From positions 1 through 33,082 of the forward strand of contig CAIVVG010000179.1 of the NCBI GenBank assembly GCA_903909295.1: DNA of 33,082 nt, written 5' to 3'. Below, in pieces: positions 14,367-21,878 of this stretch. The notes beneath the pieces are model-generated. The model was not told the origin of the DNA and did no database searches. It saw only the letters and a list, made by a program, of their open reading frames with translations. Position 1 is the stretch's first letter; every line of letters starts with the position of its first letter. The DNA is from an uncultured Chlamydiae bacterium. GTDB taxonomy: Bacteria; Chlamydiota; Chlamydiia; Chlamydiales; SM23-39. The position numbers and the translations under genes are program-made.

Positions 14367-14820
14367 AACACAAAAAGTTCCCTTGATCAATGCAAAAGGC
14401 ATTGCAGCGATCTTGCCTCACCGCTATCCTTTCCTCTTGGTCGATCGCGTCATTCACATCGATTTGGAGTCCAATGAGATCATTGGACTGAAGAATGTCA
14501 CCATCAACGAACCCTTTTTCCAAGGCCATTTCCCTGGAGCACCCATCATGCCGGGGGTTTTGCTCTTGGAGGCGCTTGCACAGACGGGTGGCATTTTAGT
14601 TCACCAAAAAGGATATACGACGAAGATCGCAGTACTTCTCAACATAAGTTACGCCAAATTTCGCAAGCCCGTTGTGCCTGGAGATGTTCTCTATTTACAC
14701 GCAAAAGGATTGCACATCAGCAGTACGGGCGGCAAAGTGCAGGCGAAAGCAATGGTGGGAGAACAACTTGCAGTGGAAGCAGAATTGAGTTTTGCCCTTG
14801 TAGATAAAGAAAAATTATAA
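14359..14820 (+). CDS. fabZ: 3-hydroxyacyl-ACP dehydratase
   Basis: This 153-residue hot-dog-fold enzyme dehydrates 3-hydroxyacyl-ACP in fatty acid elongation. ILPHRYPFLLVDRV (18-31) and the active-site region FFQGHFPGAPIMPGVLLLEA, with His57 and Glu71, identify it. ATG 14359 is used; the frame opens further upstream only because it runs through lpxC. The location between lpxC and lpxA fits, because 3-hydroxyacyl-ACP is also the LpxA acyl donor, so the cluster controls partition between phospholipid and lipid A. Confidence 0.97.
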   Translation: MDETQKVPLINAKGIAAILPHRYPFLLVDRVIHIDLESNEIIGLKNVTINEPFFQGHFPGAPIMPGVLLLEALAQTGGILVHQKGYTTKIAVLLNISYAKFRKPVVPGDVLYLHAKGLHISSTGGKVQAKAMVGEQLAVEAELSFALVDKEKL

Positions 14821-14844
14821 CGCCATTACATAAAGCGGATTTCC

Positions 14845-15681
14845 ATGTTTGACCAATACCCTCAAGCCTTCGTAGAACCAGGCGCAAAAATCGGAAAAAA
14901 TGTCACCATCGAGCCGTTCGCGGTGGTGAAAAAAAATGTGATTCTCGAAGACAATGTGGTGATCAAATCTCACGCCTACATCGACGGGAATACGACCATC
15001 GGCGAAGGGACTATCATTTGGCCCGGCGCAAGCATCGGAACCAAAACTCAGGATCTCAAGTTTCGCGGAGAGACCACCTATGTCACCATCGGCAAGCGAT
15101 GTGAAATACGGGAATTTGTCACCATCAACTCCTCTTGCCAGGAAAACTCGGTCGTCAGCATCGGCGATGACTGCCTCCTCATGGCCTATTGCCACGTAGC
15201 CCACAACTGCCAGATCGGCAACCGCGTGGTCATGTCCAATAGCGCAATGCTCGCCGGACACGTCATTGTCGAAGACAACGCCATCATAGGCGGAATGACC
15301 CCCGTACACCAGTTTTCTAGGATTGGTTGCTACGCCATGGTCGGCGGCTTTAGCAGAGTCGCAAGAGATGTTCCCCCTTACACTGTCGGAGGAGGATTTC
15401 CCTACAAATTCGGCGGCGTCAACATCATCGGATTGAAACGGCACAAATTCTCCCTCGAAGTGCGCATTGCGCTGAGCAAAGCATTCCGAATCACCTATCG
15501 AAACGGTTTGCATCTCAACGATGCCATTGAGCAAATTACGAAAGAGATCGAACCCCATCAAGAAGTGCTCCACTGGATCAATTTCTGCAAGACATCCAAG
15601 CGAGGACTGCTCGGACTCGAAGGGATCACCCGAGGGACTGGCGTCGCCGGAGAAAGTGAAGACCAGTATTTTGAAGATTAA
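14845..15681 (+). CDS. lpxA: UDP-N-acetylglucosamine acyltransferase
   Basis: The 278-residue enzyme transfers a 3-hydroxyacyl chain from ACP to UDP-GlcNAc, the first step of lipid A synthesis. The first two thirds are hexapeptide repeats of a left-handed beta helix (IGKNVTIEP, IGEGTIIWPGASIGT, VSIGDDCLLMAYCHVAHNCQIGN). His117 and His120 correspond to E. coli His122 and the catalytic His125. The C-terminal helical domain follows from about 195 (LKRHKFSLEVRIALSKAFR). The end overlaps the next start (TTG 15671) by 11 bases. Confidence 0.96.
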   Translation: MFDQYPQAFVEPGAKIGKNVTIEPFAVVKKNVILEDNVVIKSHAYIDGNTTIGEGTIIWPGASIGTKTQDLKFRGETTYVTIGKRCEIREFVTINSSCQENSVVSIGDDCLLMAYCHVAHNCQIGNRVVMSNSAMLAGHVIVEDNAIIGGMTPVHQFSRIGCYAMVGGFSRVARDVPPYTVGGGFPYKFGGVNIIGLKRHKFSLEVRIALSKAFRITYRNGLHLNDAIEQITKEIEPHQEVLHWINFCKTSKRGLLGLEGITRGTGVAGESEDQYFED

Positions 15682-16573
15682 GATTGTCTTTTTCGGCACC
15701 CCTCGCTTTGCCGCAGAGGTGCTCCGTTACCTCCTGGAGCAGGGGATCGTCCCTTGCGCCATAGTGACCCAACCCGATCGCCCCAAAGGGCGGTCCCTCC
15801 AGATGGCTCCCTCCCCCGTCAAAGAAGTTGCTGGGGACATCCCCCTTTTACAGCCCGAAAAGGCCTCTGATCCCATTTTCTTGCAGCAGCTCCAAGCTTT
15901 TGACGCCGACCTCTTCGTCGTCGTCGCCTACGGACAGATTTTATCCCAAAAACTCCTTGACATCCCCCGGCTTAGGTGTATCAATGTCCACGCCAGCTTG
16001 CTCCCCAGTTACCGCGGAGCCGCCCCCATCCAGCGGTGCTTGATGGACGGCGTTCATGAGACCGGTATCGCCATTCAGAAAATGGTTCGGCAGCTCGATG
16101 CCGGCGACGTGATTGCAAAGACTCGAGTAGCTGTGCCCCCGGAAATGACTTTTGGGGAACTGGAAGAGGCTTTGTGCAGTGAATCTAAGTCGTTGTTAGT
16201 AAGCGTGTTGCGGATGTATGAGAAGGGGGTTCCAGAAGGGACTCCTCAGGATGCATCGCGCGTGACTTATGCCCCCAAGATCGAGGTGGAAGAGGGGGAA
16301 ATCGATTGGAAATTGGATGCCAAAATAATCCACAATCGGATTCGGGCCCTTTCCCCCAAACCCGGCGCCTGGTGCAGGCTGGCTGACGGCAAGCGGCTCA
16401 AAGTGCTGCGCGCCTGCCTCGCTGAGGGAGGGGAGGTTTCGGATGGCATCGTTGCCTGCGGCAACGGCGCCGTCCGCCTCCTCGAGGTGCAACCCGAGGG
16501 GAAAAAGGCAATGTCCGCTGCCGATTGGTTGAGAGGGCAGAAATTTTTTAAAACTCTCTTTACAACAACTTGA
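15671..16573 (+). CDS. fmt: Methionyl-tRNA formyltransferase
   Basis: Fmt formylates initiator Met-tRNA using 10-formyl-tetrahydrofolate. The 300-residue protein begins MKIKIVFFGTPRFAAEVL from a TTG codon overlapping the lpxA stop; the longer upstream frame lies within lpxA and has no family similarity. The catalytic residues are Asn105, His107 (NVHASLLPSYRGAAPIQ) and Asp143 (QLDAGDV). The C-terminal OB-type domain that binds tRNA runs from about 205 to 300 (VTYAPKIEVEEGEIDW onward). It is the last gene of the lipid A cluster and corresponds to CT530. Confidence 0.95.
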   Translation: MKIKIVFFGTPRFAAEVLRYLLEQGIVPCAIVTQPDRPKGRSLQMAPSPVKEVAGDIPLLQPEKASDPIFLQQLQAFDADLFVVVAYGQILSQKLLDIPRLRCINVHASLLPSYRGAAPIQRCLMDGVHETGIAIQKMVRQLDAGDVIAKTRVAVPPEMTFGELEEALCSESKSLLVSVLRMYEKGVPEGTPQDASRVTYAPKIEVEEGEIDWKLDAKIIHNRIRALSPKPGAWCRLADGKRLKVLRACLAEGGEVSDGIVACGNGAVRLLEVQPEGKKAMSAADWLRGQKFFKTLFTTT

Positions 16574-16587
16574 CCTTTTGGTATCAT
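16559..16587 (+). promoter_or_regulatory. Candidate promoter of the inclusion-protein-like gene
   Basis: TTTACA (16559-16564), a 17-base spacer and TATCAT (16582-16587) form a good sigma-70-type pair at the end of fmt. The start site would be near 16594, about 27 bases before the ATG. A TTGACC at 16570 has no suitable -10 partner. Confidence 0.5.
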
Positions 16588-16615
16588 CCTACCTTCGTAA
16601 ACTTAAAAAGGTAGG
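16588..16615 (+). promoter_or_regulatory. Inverted repeat covering the ribosome-binding site
   Basis: CCTACCTT (16588-16595) and AAGGTAGG (16608-16615) are perfect inverted copies around a 12-base loop. The right arm is part of the ribosome-binding site (AAGGTAGGTAGTT-ATG). A transcript starting upstream of 16588, such as read-through from fmt, would hide the site, while one starting near 16594 would lack the left arm. It could also be an operator. Confidence 0.35.
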
Positions 16616-16620
16616 TAGTT

Positions 16621-17367
16621 ATGGCACAAATGCAAGTCACAGACACAAAGATAAAACCATTCATGGACTATTTGGAAACAGACCTCGGTCAATATCGGTT
16701 TGTCGCCACGGTCCAAAAAGTGTGCGCCTTTCTGGCGATTTCTTTCAAAGAAATGGGCCCCCGGTATGCAACTATTTTTGCAGAACAATCGACCCAGTTC
16801 AAGACAGCGGTTGCTGTCCTGGCCTCGCATGGTTGTATTATCAGCTTTAATGAGGCGTGCAAAGCGCGTAACGAATATACAAAACCAGGAATAGATGTCG
16901 ACTCTCGTCGCTTGTGGAAATTAGCCGACAAAATCGTGGTTGCTGTGTCGATGATCGGCTTTGCGATCAGCCTCGTCTTTGAGCGGGTTCTGGGATGGGC
17001 GTGCATACTTGATGCGGCGCATAACGTGTTTGCTCTTGGGATGGCTGTTGAAGACATTACCTGTGCAGTCGAATGCGAGCGCTTTGAGGTAAATCAAGAG
17101 ATCGTAGATGAAGGTCGACGAAACGCCGCCTGCTCGGCGAAACAACTGAACATGATGAAAGCAGCTAAGGCTGTCTCGAGCCTGTTGCCTGTCATGATCG
17201 CTGCAACCACGGTCTATACTGGAGTCGTTCTTTCTCCTATGGTCCTCGCTGTCAATGGCGTCTTTGGAGCATTCCTGGCTGTAGGAGGAGACCTCTATGG
17301 CAATAATATGACTGTAAAAGTGGACTTCCATTCCCTGCCCGCCCACGTGCAATTGGCCCCTGCTTAA
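16621..17367 (+). CDS. Putative inclusion membrane (Inc-like) protein in the CT529/Cap1 position
   Basis: The 248-residue protein has no recognised domain. Residues 104-142 form a pair of hydrophobic segments (IVVAVSMIGFAISLVF, then GWACILDAAHNVFALGMAV) and 186-222 a second pair (SLLPVMIAATTVYTGVVL, PMVLAVNGVFGAFLAVG). Paired hydrophobic segments with a short turn are the hallmark of chlamydial Inc proteins, which are secreted by type III secretion into the inclusion membrane. There is no Sec signal peptide. In C. trachomatis the gene between fmt and L3 is CT529 (Cap1), an Inc protein, so position supports the idea. It has seven cysteines, its own promoter and ribosome-binding site, and a composition that looks more A+T-rich than its neighbours. 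Inc assignment is inferred from architecture and synteny. Confidence 0.6.
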   Translation: MAQMQVTDTKIKPFMDYLETDLGQYRFVATVQKVCAFLAISFKEMGPRYATIFAEQSTQFKTAVAVLASHGCIISFNEACKARNEYTKPGIDVDSRRLWKLADKIVVAVSMIGFAISLVFERVLGWACILDAAHNVFALGMAVEDITCAVECERFEVNQEIVDEGRRNAACSAKQLNMMKAAKAVSSLLPVMIAATTVYTGVVLSPMVLAVNGVFGAFLAVGGDLYGNNMTVKVDFHSLPAHVQLAPA

Positions 17368-17376
17368 GGTTACCAA

Positions 17377-17402
17377 GGAGCGCCCCCTCGCGGTGGCGCT
17401 CC
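17377..17402 (+). terminator. GC-rich hairpin after the Inc-like gene
   Basis: GGAGCGCC (17377-17384) and GGCGCTCC (17395-17402) form an 8-bp stem with a 10-base loop directly between the two accessory genes. No T-run follows, so it may be a weak or factor-aided terminator. It ends 8 bases before the ATG of the SLBB gene. Confidence 0.45.
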
Positions 17403-17410
17403 AACCCACT

Positions 17411-17941
17411 ATGCGCAGGTCCATCGAATGGTCCGAGTGGACCCTCATCATCAGCTTCGCCCTCGTCCTGAGCTCCTTCTTGCTCATCTCTCAAATCAAT
17501 ACGCGCCGCTCCGCCCCCTTAGGTTCCCTCCCAACGCCCCAGGCCCTCGCCCCTCTATTCATTACCCTCACGGGAGCTGTCTGCCGCCCTGGAGTCTATC
17601 CCGCCCAACCCGGCACCCCTTTAAGCGACCTCCTCCGCAAGGCGCGCCCCACGCCCCACGCCAACCTCACCCCCTACACCCCCGCAGAGCCCCTCTGGGC
17701 CGACCAGGTCTTTCACATCGAAGAGCTCTCTGAAATCATCGTCACCGTGGAGGGGGCTGTTCTCGAGCCCCTCCAACTCGCCCTTCCTGTGGGGAGCCGC
17801 ATCTCCGATTTAAAGGGAAAAATTTCTTTATCTGCAGAGGCTGACCCCCGATTTTTAAAGAGAAAAAAACAGCTCCGCCATAGAGAAAAAGTGGTGGTTC
17901 CTAAGAAGGGGGTTGCAAAGAAATGCACACCTCCTATATGA
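17411..17941 (+). CDS. Small membrane-anchored protein with two SLBB-like repeats
   Basis: From ATG 17411 the product has 176 residues; a GTG at 17393 would lie within the hairpin and is less likely. An N-terminal transmembrane segment (TLIISFALVLSSFLLIS) is followed by two soluble-ligand-binding beta-grasp-like repeats: ITLTGAVCRPGVYPAQPG with DLLRKA, and IVTVEGAVLEPLQLALPVG with SDLKGKI. SLBB domains occur in ComEA-type DNA receptors and polysaccharide export proteins. The helix-hairpin-helix DNA-binding part of ComEA is absent; instead the C-terminus is strongly basic (FLKRKKQLRHREKVVVPKK). It is G+C-rich, with many proline codons. The repeat call is reasonably secure; the function is unknown. 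Confidence 0.65.
   Translation: MRRSIEWSEWTLIISFALVLSSFLLISQINTRRSAPLGSLPTPQALAPLFITLTGAVCRPGVYPAQPGTPLSDLLRKARPTPHANLTPYTPAEPLWADQVFHIEELSEIIVTVEGAVLEPLQLALPVGSRISDLKGKISLSAEADPRFLKRKKQLRHREKVVVPKKGVAKKCTPPI
17913..17940 (+). promoter_or_regulatory. Possible promoter of the ribosomal operon
   Basis: TTGCAA (17913-17918), a 16-base spacer and TATATG (17935-17940) sit at the end of the SLBB gene. Transcription would start near 17947 and give a leader of about 145 bases before rplC. No better candidate was seen. Confidence 0.35.
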
Positions 17942-17989
17942 TCCTACGCTATATTTCAGTGCACGCAAGCCACCCCAAACTTTTAGGGT

Positions 17990-18039
17990 TTGAGGGTTAA
18001 GCGCGGTCCTCAAGTAAGCCTCCTATTCGGGAGGGCTTA
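17990..18039 (+). promoter_or_regulatory. Two hairpins in the leader of the ribosomal operon
   Basis: The 150-base gap before rplC contains TTGAGG/CCTCAA (17990-17995/18008-18013). Next to it is a 9-bp hairpin with one bulge (18015-18023/18030-18039, TAAGCCTCC with GGAGGGCTTA). They lie 50-100 bases upstream of the rplC start, where ribosomal operons often carry a binding site for an autoregulatory protein such as L4. A terminator for the upstream gene is the alternative. Confidence 0.4.
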
Positions 18040-18092
18040 ACTGTAGCCTCTGCTTCCTCGCGTTCCTGAAGGCAAAAGAAAAAGGAAAACCT

Positions 18093-18731
18093 ATGTCGCT
18101 GACACTGACTGGCCAGAAAAAAGGGATGGCACAAGTCTTCGATCGAGAAGGCAAACTTGTGGTCTGCACGGTCATTTTGGTCGAACCCAACGCTGTCTTG
18201 CAAATCAAGCGGAAGGAAACACACGGCTATAATGGAATCCAAATTGGTGGATTGCCGATGACGCAAGCGCAAGCAAAACGCGCTACGAAACCCATCAAGG
18301 GCCACTTTGCGAAAATACAGGTGGAACCTTGTCGTGTGATTCGAGAATCTCGCCTAGATGAAGTGGACCAGTACCAAGTTGGGCAAAAGCTCGACGCTAG
18401 CCTCTTTACCGACGTCAAATTTGTCGACGTAGAAGGGGTGACTAAAGGTAAAGGCTTCCAGGGCGTAATGAAACTACACGGTATGGCCGGCGGTCCTGGA
18501 GCTCACGGATCGGGCTTCCATCGTCACGCAGGTTCGACCGGAATGCGCTCGACCCCGGGTCGTTGCTTTCCCGGAGGGCCAAGAGCCTCCCGCATGGGCG
18601 GAGATAGACAGACAGTGCAAAATTTGCGCGTCGTCGCAGTGAAAGGAAATCTCCTTCTCGTTGAAGGGGCGGTTCCTGGAGCTCGCAGCGGGATTGTCTA
18701 CATTAGCAAAGCTGAGAAGAAGAAGGGATAA
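18093..18731 (+). CDS. rplC: 50S ribosomal protein L3
   Basis: The 212-residue protein has the L3 signature around VEGVTKGKGFQGVMKLHGM and the loop that reaches the peptidyl transferase centre (TPGRCFPGGPRASRMGG). L3 is an early assembly protein of the large subunit. An AGGAAAACCT stretch precedes the ATG. It is the first gene of the cluster: S10, which precedes L3 in most bacteria, is absent, as in Chlamydia. Confidence 0.98.
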   Translation: MSLTLTGQKKGMAQVFDREGKLVVCTVILVEPNAVLQIKRKETHGYNGIQIGGLPMTQAQAKRATKPIKGHFAKIQVEPCRVIRESRLDEVDQYQVGQKLDASLFTDVKFVDVEGVTKGKGFQGVMKLHGMAGGPGAHGSGFHRHAGSTGMRSTPGRCFPGGPRASRMGGDRQTVQNLRVVAVKGNLLLVEGAVPGARSGIVYISKAEKKKG

Positions 18732-18734
18732 GTC

Positions 18735-19382
18735 GTGGCAATACTCAAAAAATATGATTTGACAGGCAAAGAAACGGGATCAGTCCAAGTGGATGACGCC
18801 CTTTTGAATGTCGAAGCACACCCCCAGTCCATCAAAGACTACATTGTGGCCCTTCGCAACAACGCTCGCCAATGGTCCGCAAGTACAAAAATTCGGAAAG
18901 AGATCAACCGCACTGGCAAGAAGCCTCACCCACAAAAAGGGCAAGGCCGTTCACGTCAGGGGGATTTGGCTGCACCTCAGTACAAGGGCGGAGGGATTGT
19001 ATTCGGTCCTAGACCCAAGTTCGATATGCACGTGCGCATCAATAAAAAAGAGCGCAGAGCCGCTATCCGTTCTTTGATTGCAGACAAAATCAAAGCCGGT
19101 CAAGTGCACGTTTTGACAAATGCCGATTTGAAAGAGCCAAAGACAAAGGCCATTGCTCCTTTCTTTAACCTCGTCGCCACAAAGCGCACTTTGGTTCTTG
19201 GGGAGAGCAAGGCTGAAATGGGCAATCCTCATATCAATTTTGTCAAAAGTCTCCGCAACATCCCCAAAAAGGACTACAATCTGGTGCCTCAAGTGAACGG
19301 TTATGACTTAGCCCGTGCGGCTGAGCTCGTCGTTCTCGAATCGGCGCTCAATGAATTCCTCTCGATTTTAGGTGCATCATGA
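18735..19382 (+). CDS. rplD: 50S ribosomal protein L4
   Basis: The 215-residue L4 binds 23S rRNA domain I and lines the exit tunnel with its extended loop, seen as RKEINRTGKKPHPQKGQGRSRQG. In many bacteria L4 also represses its own operon. The start is GTG three bases after the rplC stop. The stop overlaps the rplW start (ATGA). Confidence 0.97.
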   Translation: MAILKKYDLTGKETGSVQVDDALLNVEAHPQSIKDYIVALRNNARQWSASTKIRKEINRTGKKPHPQKGQGRSRQGDLAAPQYKGGGIVFGPRPKFDMHVRINKKERRAAIRSLIADKIKAGQVHVLTNADLKEPKTKAIAPFFNLVATKRTLVLGESKAEMGNPHINFVKSLRNIPKKDYNLVPQVNGYDLARAAELVVLESALNEFLSILGAS

Positions 19383-19708
19383 ATCCATATGCGATTATTA
19401 TCAGACGGCGCGTGACAGAAAAAACACGCGTCTTAGAAAACCTGCAACATGCGAAGGGTAGCCGTTCTTTGAGCCGCTGCAATTCTCCCAAAGCCGTCTT
19501 CGATGTTGCGCCAGGGTCTAATAAACCCCAGATCGCCCAAGCAGTGGAGCTGATCTACAAAGACAAAAAGATCAAGGTCGTCTCGGTCAATACAGTAAAT
19601 GTAGGGTCGAAACAGAGACGGGTCCGTGGATTTTTAGGAAAAACAGCTGGGTATAAGAAGGCGATTGTCACCTTACGCCCTGGCGACGCGATCGACGAAC
19701 AAGTGTGA
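19379..19708 (+). CDS. rplW: 50S ribosomal protein L23
   Basis: The 109-residue L23 sits at the tunnel exit and docks trigger factor and the signal recognition particle. RVTEKTRVLEN near the start and VVSVNTVNVGSKQRRVRG are typical. A short insert (HAKGSRSLSRCNSPK) lies between the first helix and the FDVAPGSNKPQIAQAVE helix. The start is coupled to rplD by ATGA. Confidence 0.95.
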   Translation: MNPYAIIIRRRVTEKTRVLENLQHAKGSRSLSRCNSPKAVFDVAPGSNKPQIAQAVELIYKDKKIKVVSVNTVNVGSKQRRVRGFLGKTAGYKKAIVTLRPGDAIDEQV

Positions 19709-19718
19709 GGAAATAAGT

Positions 19719-20540
19719 ATGCCGAAACTCTTTCGACCTGTCACTCCTGGGCAACGGAAATTGGTTCTCCCCAGCCTGACTGAGCTCTCCTACGGAGACA
19801 AGCCTGCTCCTAAATCGCTCCTGATCGCCAAAAAAAGGACCTCAGGACGCAATCACAACGGGCACATTACCTGCCGTCACCACGGAGGAGGCCATAAGCG
19901 GATGCTCCGCCTGATCGACTTCAAACGGGACAAGGAAAACATTCCCGCTACGGTTGCATCAGTTGAATATGACCCGAACCGCTCTGCGCTGATCGCCCTC
20001 CTCTACTACCGCGACGGCGAAAAACGGTACATCCTCGCCCCCCAAGGAATCAAGAAAGGGGACGAAGTGTCTTCCAGCGACGAGCCCCCGTTTAAACTGG
20101 GTTGCTGCATGAAACTCAAGTTCATGCCGCTCGGCTCTGTCATCCACAACATTGAACTCAAACCCGGAAAAGGGGGACAACTCGTCCGCTCCGCCGGCCT
20201 CTCTGCCCAGCTTCTGGCTCGCAGCGAAGGTTACGCGACCGTCCGAATGCCTTCTGGAGAAGTGCGCCTCATTCATGAACAGTGCAGAGCCACTTTTGGG
20301 GCCGTCTCAAACGCAGAGCATAATCTCCGCGTCATCGGCAAAGCCGGAAGATCTCGCTGGTTAGGGATTCGCCCCACCGTTCGCGGTGTCGCGATGAACC
20401 CTGTCGACCACCCTCATGGTGGTGGTGAAGGAAGATCAAAAGGGAACCACCCACAAACTCCGTGGGCGCAGTTCACGAAAGGGTACCGCACCCGTTCCAA
20501 GAAGAAAACCAGAAAATGGATTGTAAAGGAGCGAAGGTAA
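19719..20540 (+). CDS. rplB: 50S ribosomal protein L2
   Basis: The 273-residue L2 is essential for subunit joining and supports peptidyl transfer. The C-terminal signature GVAMNPVDHPHGGGEGR carries the conserved histidine. ATG 19719 is preceded by GTGAGGAAAT and begins MPKLFRPVTPGQRKLV; the frame continues upstream into rplW but that part is not L2-like. Confidence 0.98.
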   Translation: MPKLFRPVTPGQRKLVLPSLTELSYGDKPAPKSLLIAKKRTSGRNHNGHITCRHHGGGHKRMLRLIDFKRDKENIPATVASVEYDPNRSALIALLYYRDGEKRYILAPQGIKKGDEVSSSDEPPFKLGCCMKLKFMPLGSVIHNIELKPGKGGQLVRSAGLSAQLLARSEGYATVRMPSGEVRLIHEQCRATFGAVSNAEHNLRVIGKAGRSRWLGIRPTVRGVAMNPVDHPHGGGEGRSKGNHPQTPWAQFTKGYRTRSKKKTRKWIVKERR

Positions 20541-20544
20541 TTGA

Positions 20545-20850
20545 ATGGCTAGATCTCTAAAAAAAGGTCCCTTCGTAGACCACCATCTGATGGCGAAGGT
20601 TGAAAAGAGCACTAAAGACGGCTCCAAAAAAGCGATCAAAACTTGGTCTCGCCGGTCCATGATCATCCCTGAGATGGTTGGACAGACGTTTGACGTCCAC
20701 AACGGCAAGAAGTTTGTGACTGTCTATGTTTCTGAAAACATGGTCGGACACCGATTAGGAGAGTTTTCTCCCACTCGTACCTTCAAAGGCCATCCGAAGA
20801 AATCCGCTGCGGCATCTGCTGCGGCAGCAGCGCCTGCTGGAGGAAGTTAA
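20545..20850 (+). CDS. rpsS: 30S ribosomal protein S19 with alanine-rich tail
   Basis: The first 80 or so residues are ordinary S19 (MARSLKKGPFVDHHL, RRSMIIPEMVGQTFDVHNGK, HRLGEFSPTRTFKGH). S19 forms a dimer with S13 in the head of the small subunit. After KGHPKKS the chain continues with a low-complexity tail (AAASAAAAAPAGGS). The tail DNA contains a perfect CTGCTGC/GCAGCAG inverted repeat (20816-20830) just before the rplV ribosome-binding site. Confidence 0.96.
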   Translation: MARSLKKGPFVDHHLMAKVEKSTKDGSKKAIKTWSRRSMIIPEMVGQTFDVHNGKKFVTVYVSENMVGHRLGEFSPTRTFKGHPKKSAAASAAAAAPAGGS

Positions 20851-20853
20851 TTT

Positions 20854-21204
20854 ATGCAATATGCGAGAGCGATTACAAAATATGTGCGCATTTCTCCGAG
20901 AAAGGCCCGCTATGCGGCCGACCTGATTCGAGGGATGAACGTAGACCAGGCTTCCTTGCAGCTTCTCTATTCGAAGCTCCGCGGTGGACGCCTCATTAAG
21001 AAGACATTGGATAGCGCAGTAGCAAACGCTGAAACTCAGCTCGATGCACGGCGCGAATTGCTGAAAGTGCACGAAGTGCGCGTCGATCCAGGTCCCATCC
21101 TGAGACGTTCAAAACCCCGCAGTAAGGGCTCTTCTGTGCCTGTAAATAAACGGACAAGCCATTTTACAATTGTGCTGACCCTAGCTGACAGTGAGGAGAA
21201 ATAA
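20854..21204 (+). CDS. rplV: 50S ribosomal protein L22
   Basis: The 116-residue L22 contacts all 23S rRNA domains, and its loop narrows the exit tunnel. YVRISPRKARYAADLIRG and the C-terminal loop region VDPGPILRRSKPRSKG are recognisable. Its TAA overlaps the rpsC ATG by one base. Confidence 0.97.
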   Translation: MQYARAITKYVRISPRKARYAADLIRGMNVDQASLQLLYSKLRGGRLIKKTLDSAVANAETQLDARRELLKVHEVRVDPGPILRRSKPRSKGSSVPVNKRTSHFTIVLTLADSEEK

Positions 21205-21875
21205 TGGGACAAAAAGTATCGCCAACCGGCTTCCGCCTCGTCTACCGCAAAAAATGGCTCTCCAACTGGTTTGCCAACAAGCAAGAGTTTGGTTCTTTGA
21301 TCGGTGAAGACCGAAAGATTCGGAAGTTCCTCCTCTTGAAACCCGCATGCCAAGGCGCTTCCCGCTTTGTCATCAAGCGGATGAGCGGAAAAATTGAAGT
21401 GACCATCCATACTGCGCGCCCCGGCCTCGTCATCGGCCGAAAGGGAGCAGAGATCGACGTCTTGAAAAGCGAACTCAAAGCCCTGACTGGTAAAGAAGTC
21501 TGGATTGAAGTCGAAGAGATCAAACGCCCCGATTTGGATGCAAAACTGGTCGCAGACGGCATCGCTAAGCAACTCGAAAGACGCATTCCCTATCGCCGCC
21601 TCTTGAAAAAAGCGATGGAAGTTGCCATGGGTGCAGGAGCCTATGGGATCCGAGTTCAAGTGTCTGGCCGTATCGGCGGCGCTGAAATCGCCCGCGTCGA
21701 ATGGTACAAAGAGGGCCGAGTTCCTCTCCACACCTTGCGCGCAGATATTGATTACGCTCAAGGACGCGCTGAAACCACCTACGGCTCTATTGGCGTAAAA
21801 GTTTGGATCAACCGCGGCGAAGAAATCCTCGCTGCTTCGAAGAAGCCAGGACAACACGCAGGGGCAGGGAAATAA
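21204..21875 (+). CDS. rpsC: 30S ribosomal protein S3
   Basis: The 223-residue S3 lies at the mRNA entry channel. MGQKVSPTGFRLVYRKKW opens the chain, the KH-type RNA-binding motif is GLVIGRKGAEIDVLKSEL, and the C-terminal domain has GRIGGAEIARVEWYKEGRVP. Translation is coupled to rplV (TAATG). Confidence 0.98.
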   Translation: MGQKVSPTGFRLVYRKKWLSNWFANKQEFGSLIGEDRKIRKFLLLKPACQGASRFVIKRMSGKIEVTIHTARPGLVIGRKGAEIDVLKSELKALTGKEVWIEVEEIKRPDLDAKLVADGIAKQLERRIPYRRLLKKAMEVAMGAGAYGIRVQVSGRIGGAEIARVEWYKEGRVPLHTLRADIDYAQGRAETTYGSIGVKVWINRGEEILAASKKPGQHAGAGK

Positions 21876-21878
21876 CAT

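Noticed and set aside
14815..15699. 294-codon minus-strand frame opposite lpxA
   Set aside because: It lies wholly opposite lpxA and its flanks. Its composition (many Asp, His, Val) is the mirror of hexapeptide-repeat codons, with no recognisable motif; a G+C-driven shadow frame.
16570..16598. TTGACC at 16570 as the -35 of the Inc-like gene
   Set aside because: No acceptable -10 lies 16-18 bases downstream; TTTACA-17-TATCAT fits better.
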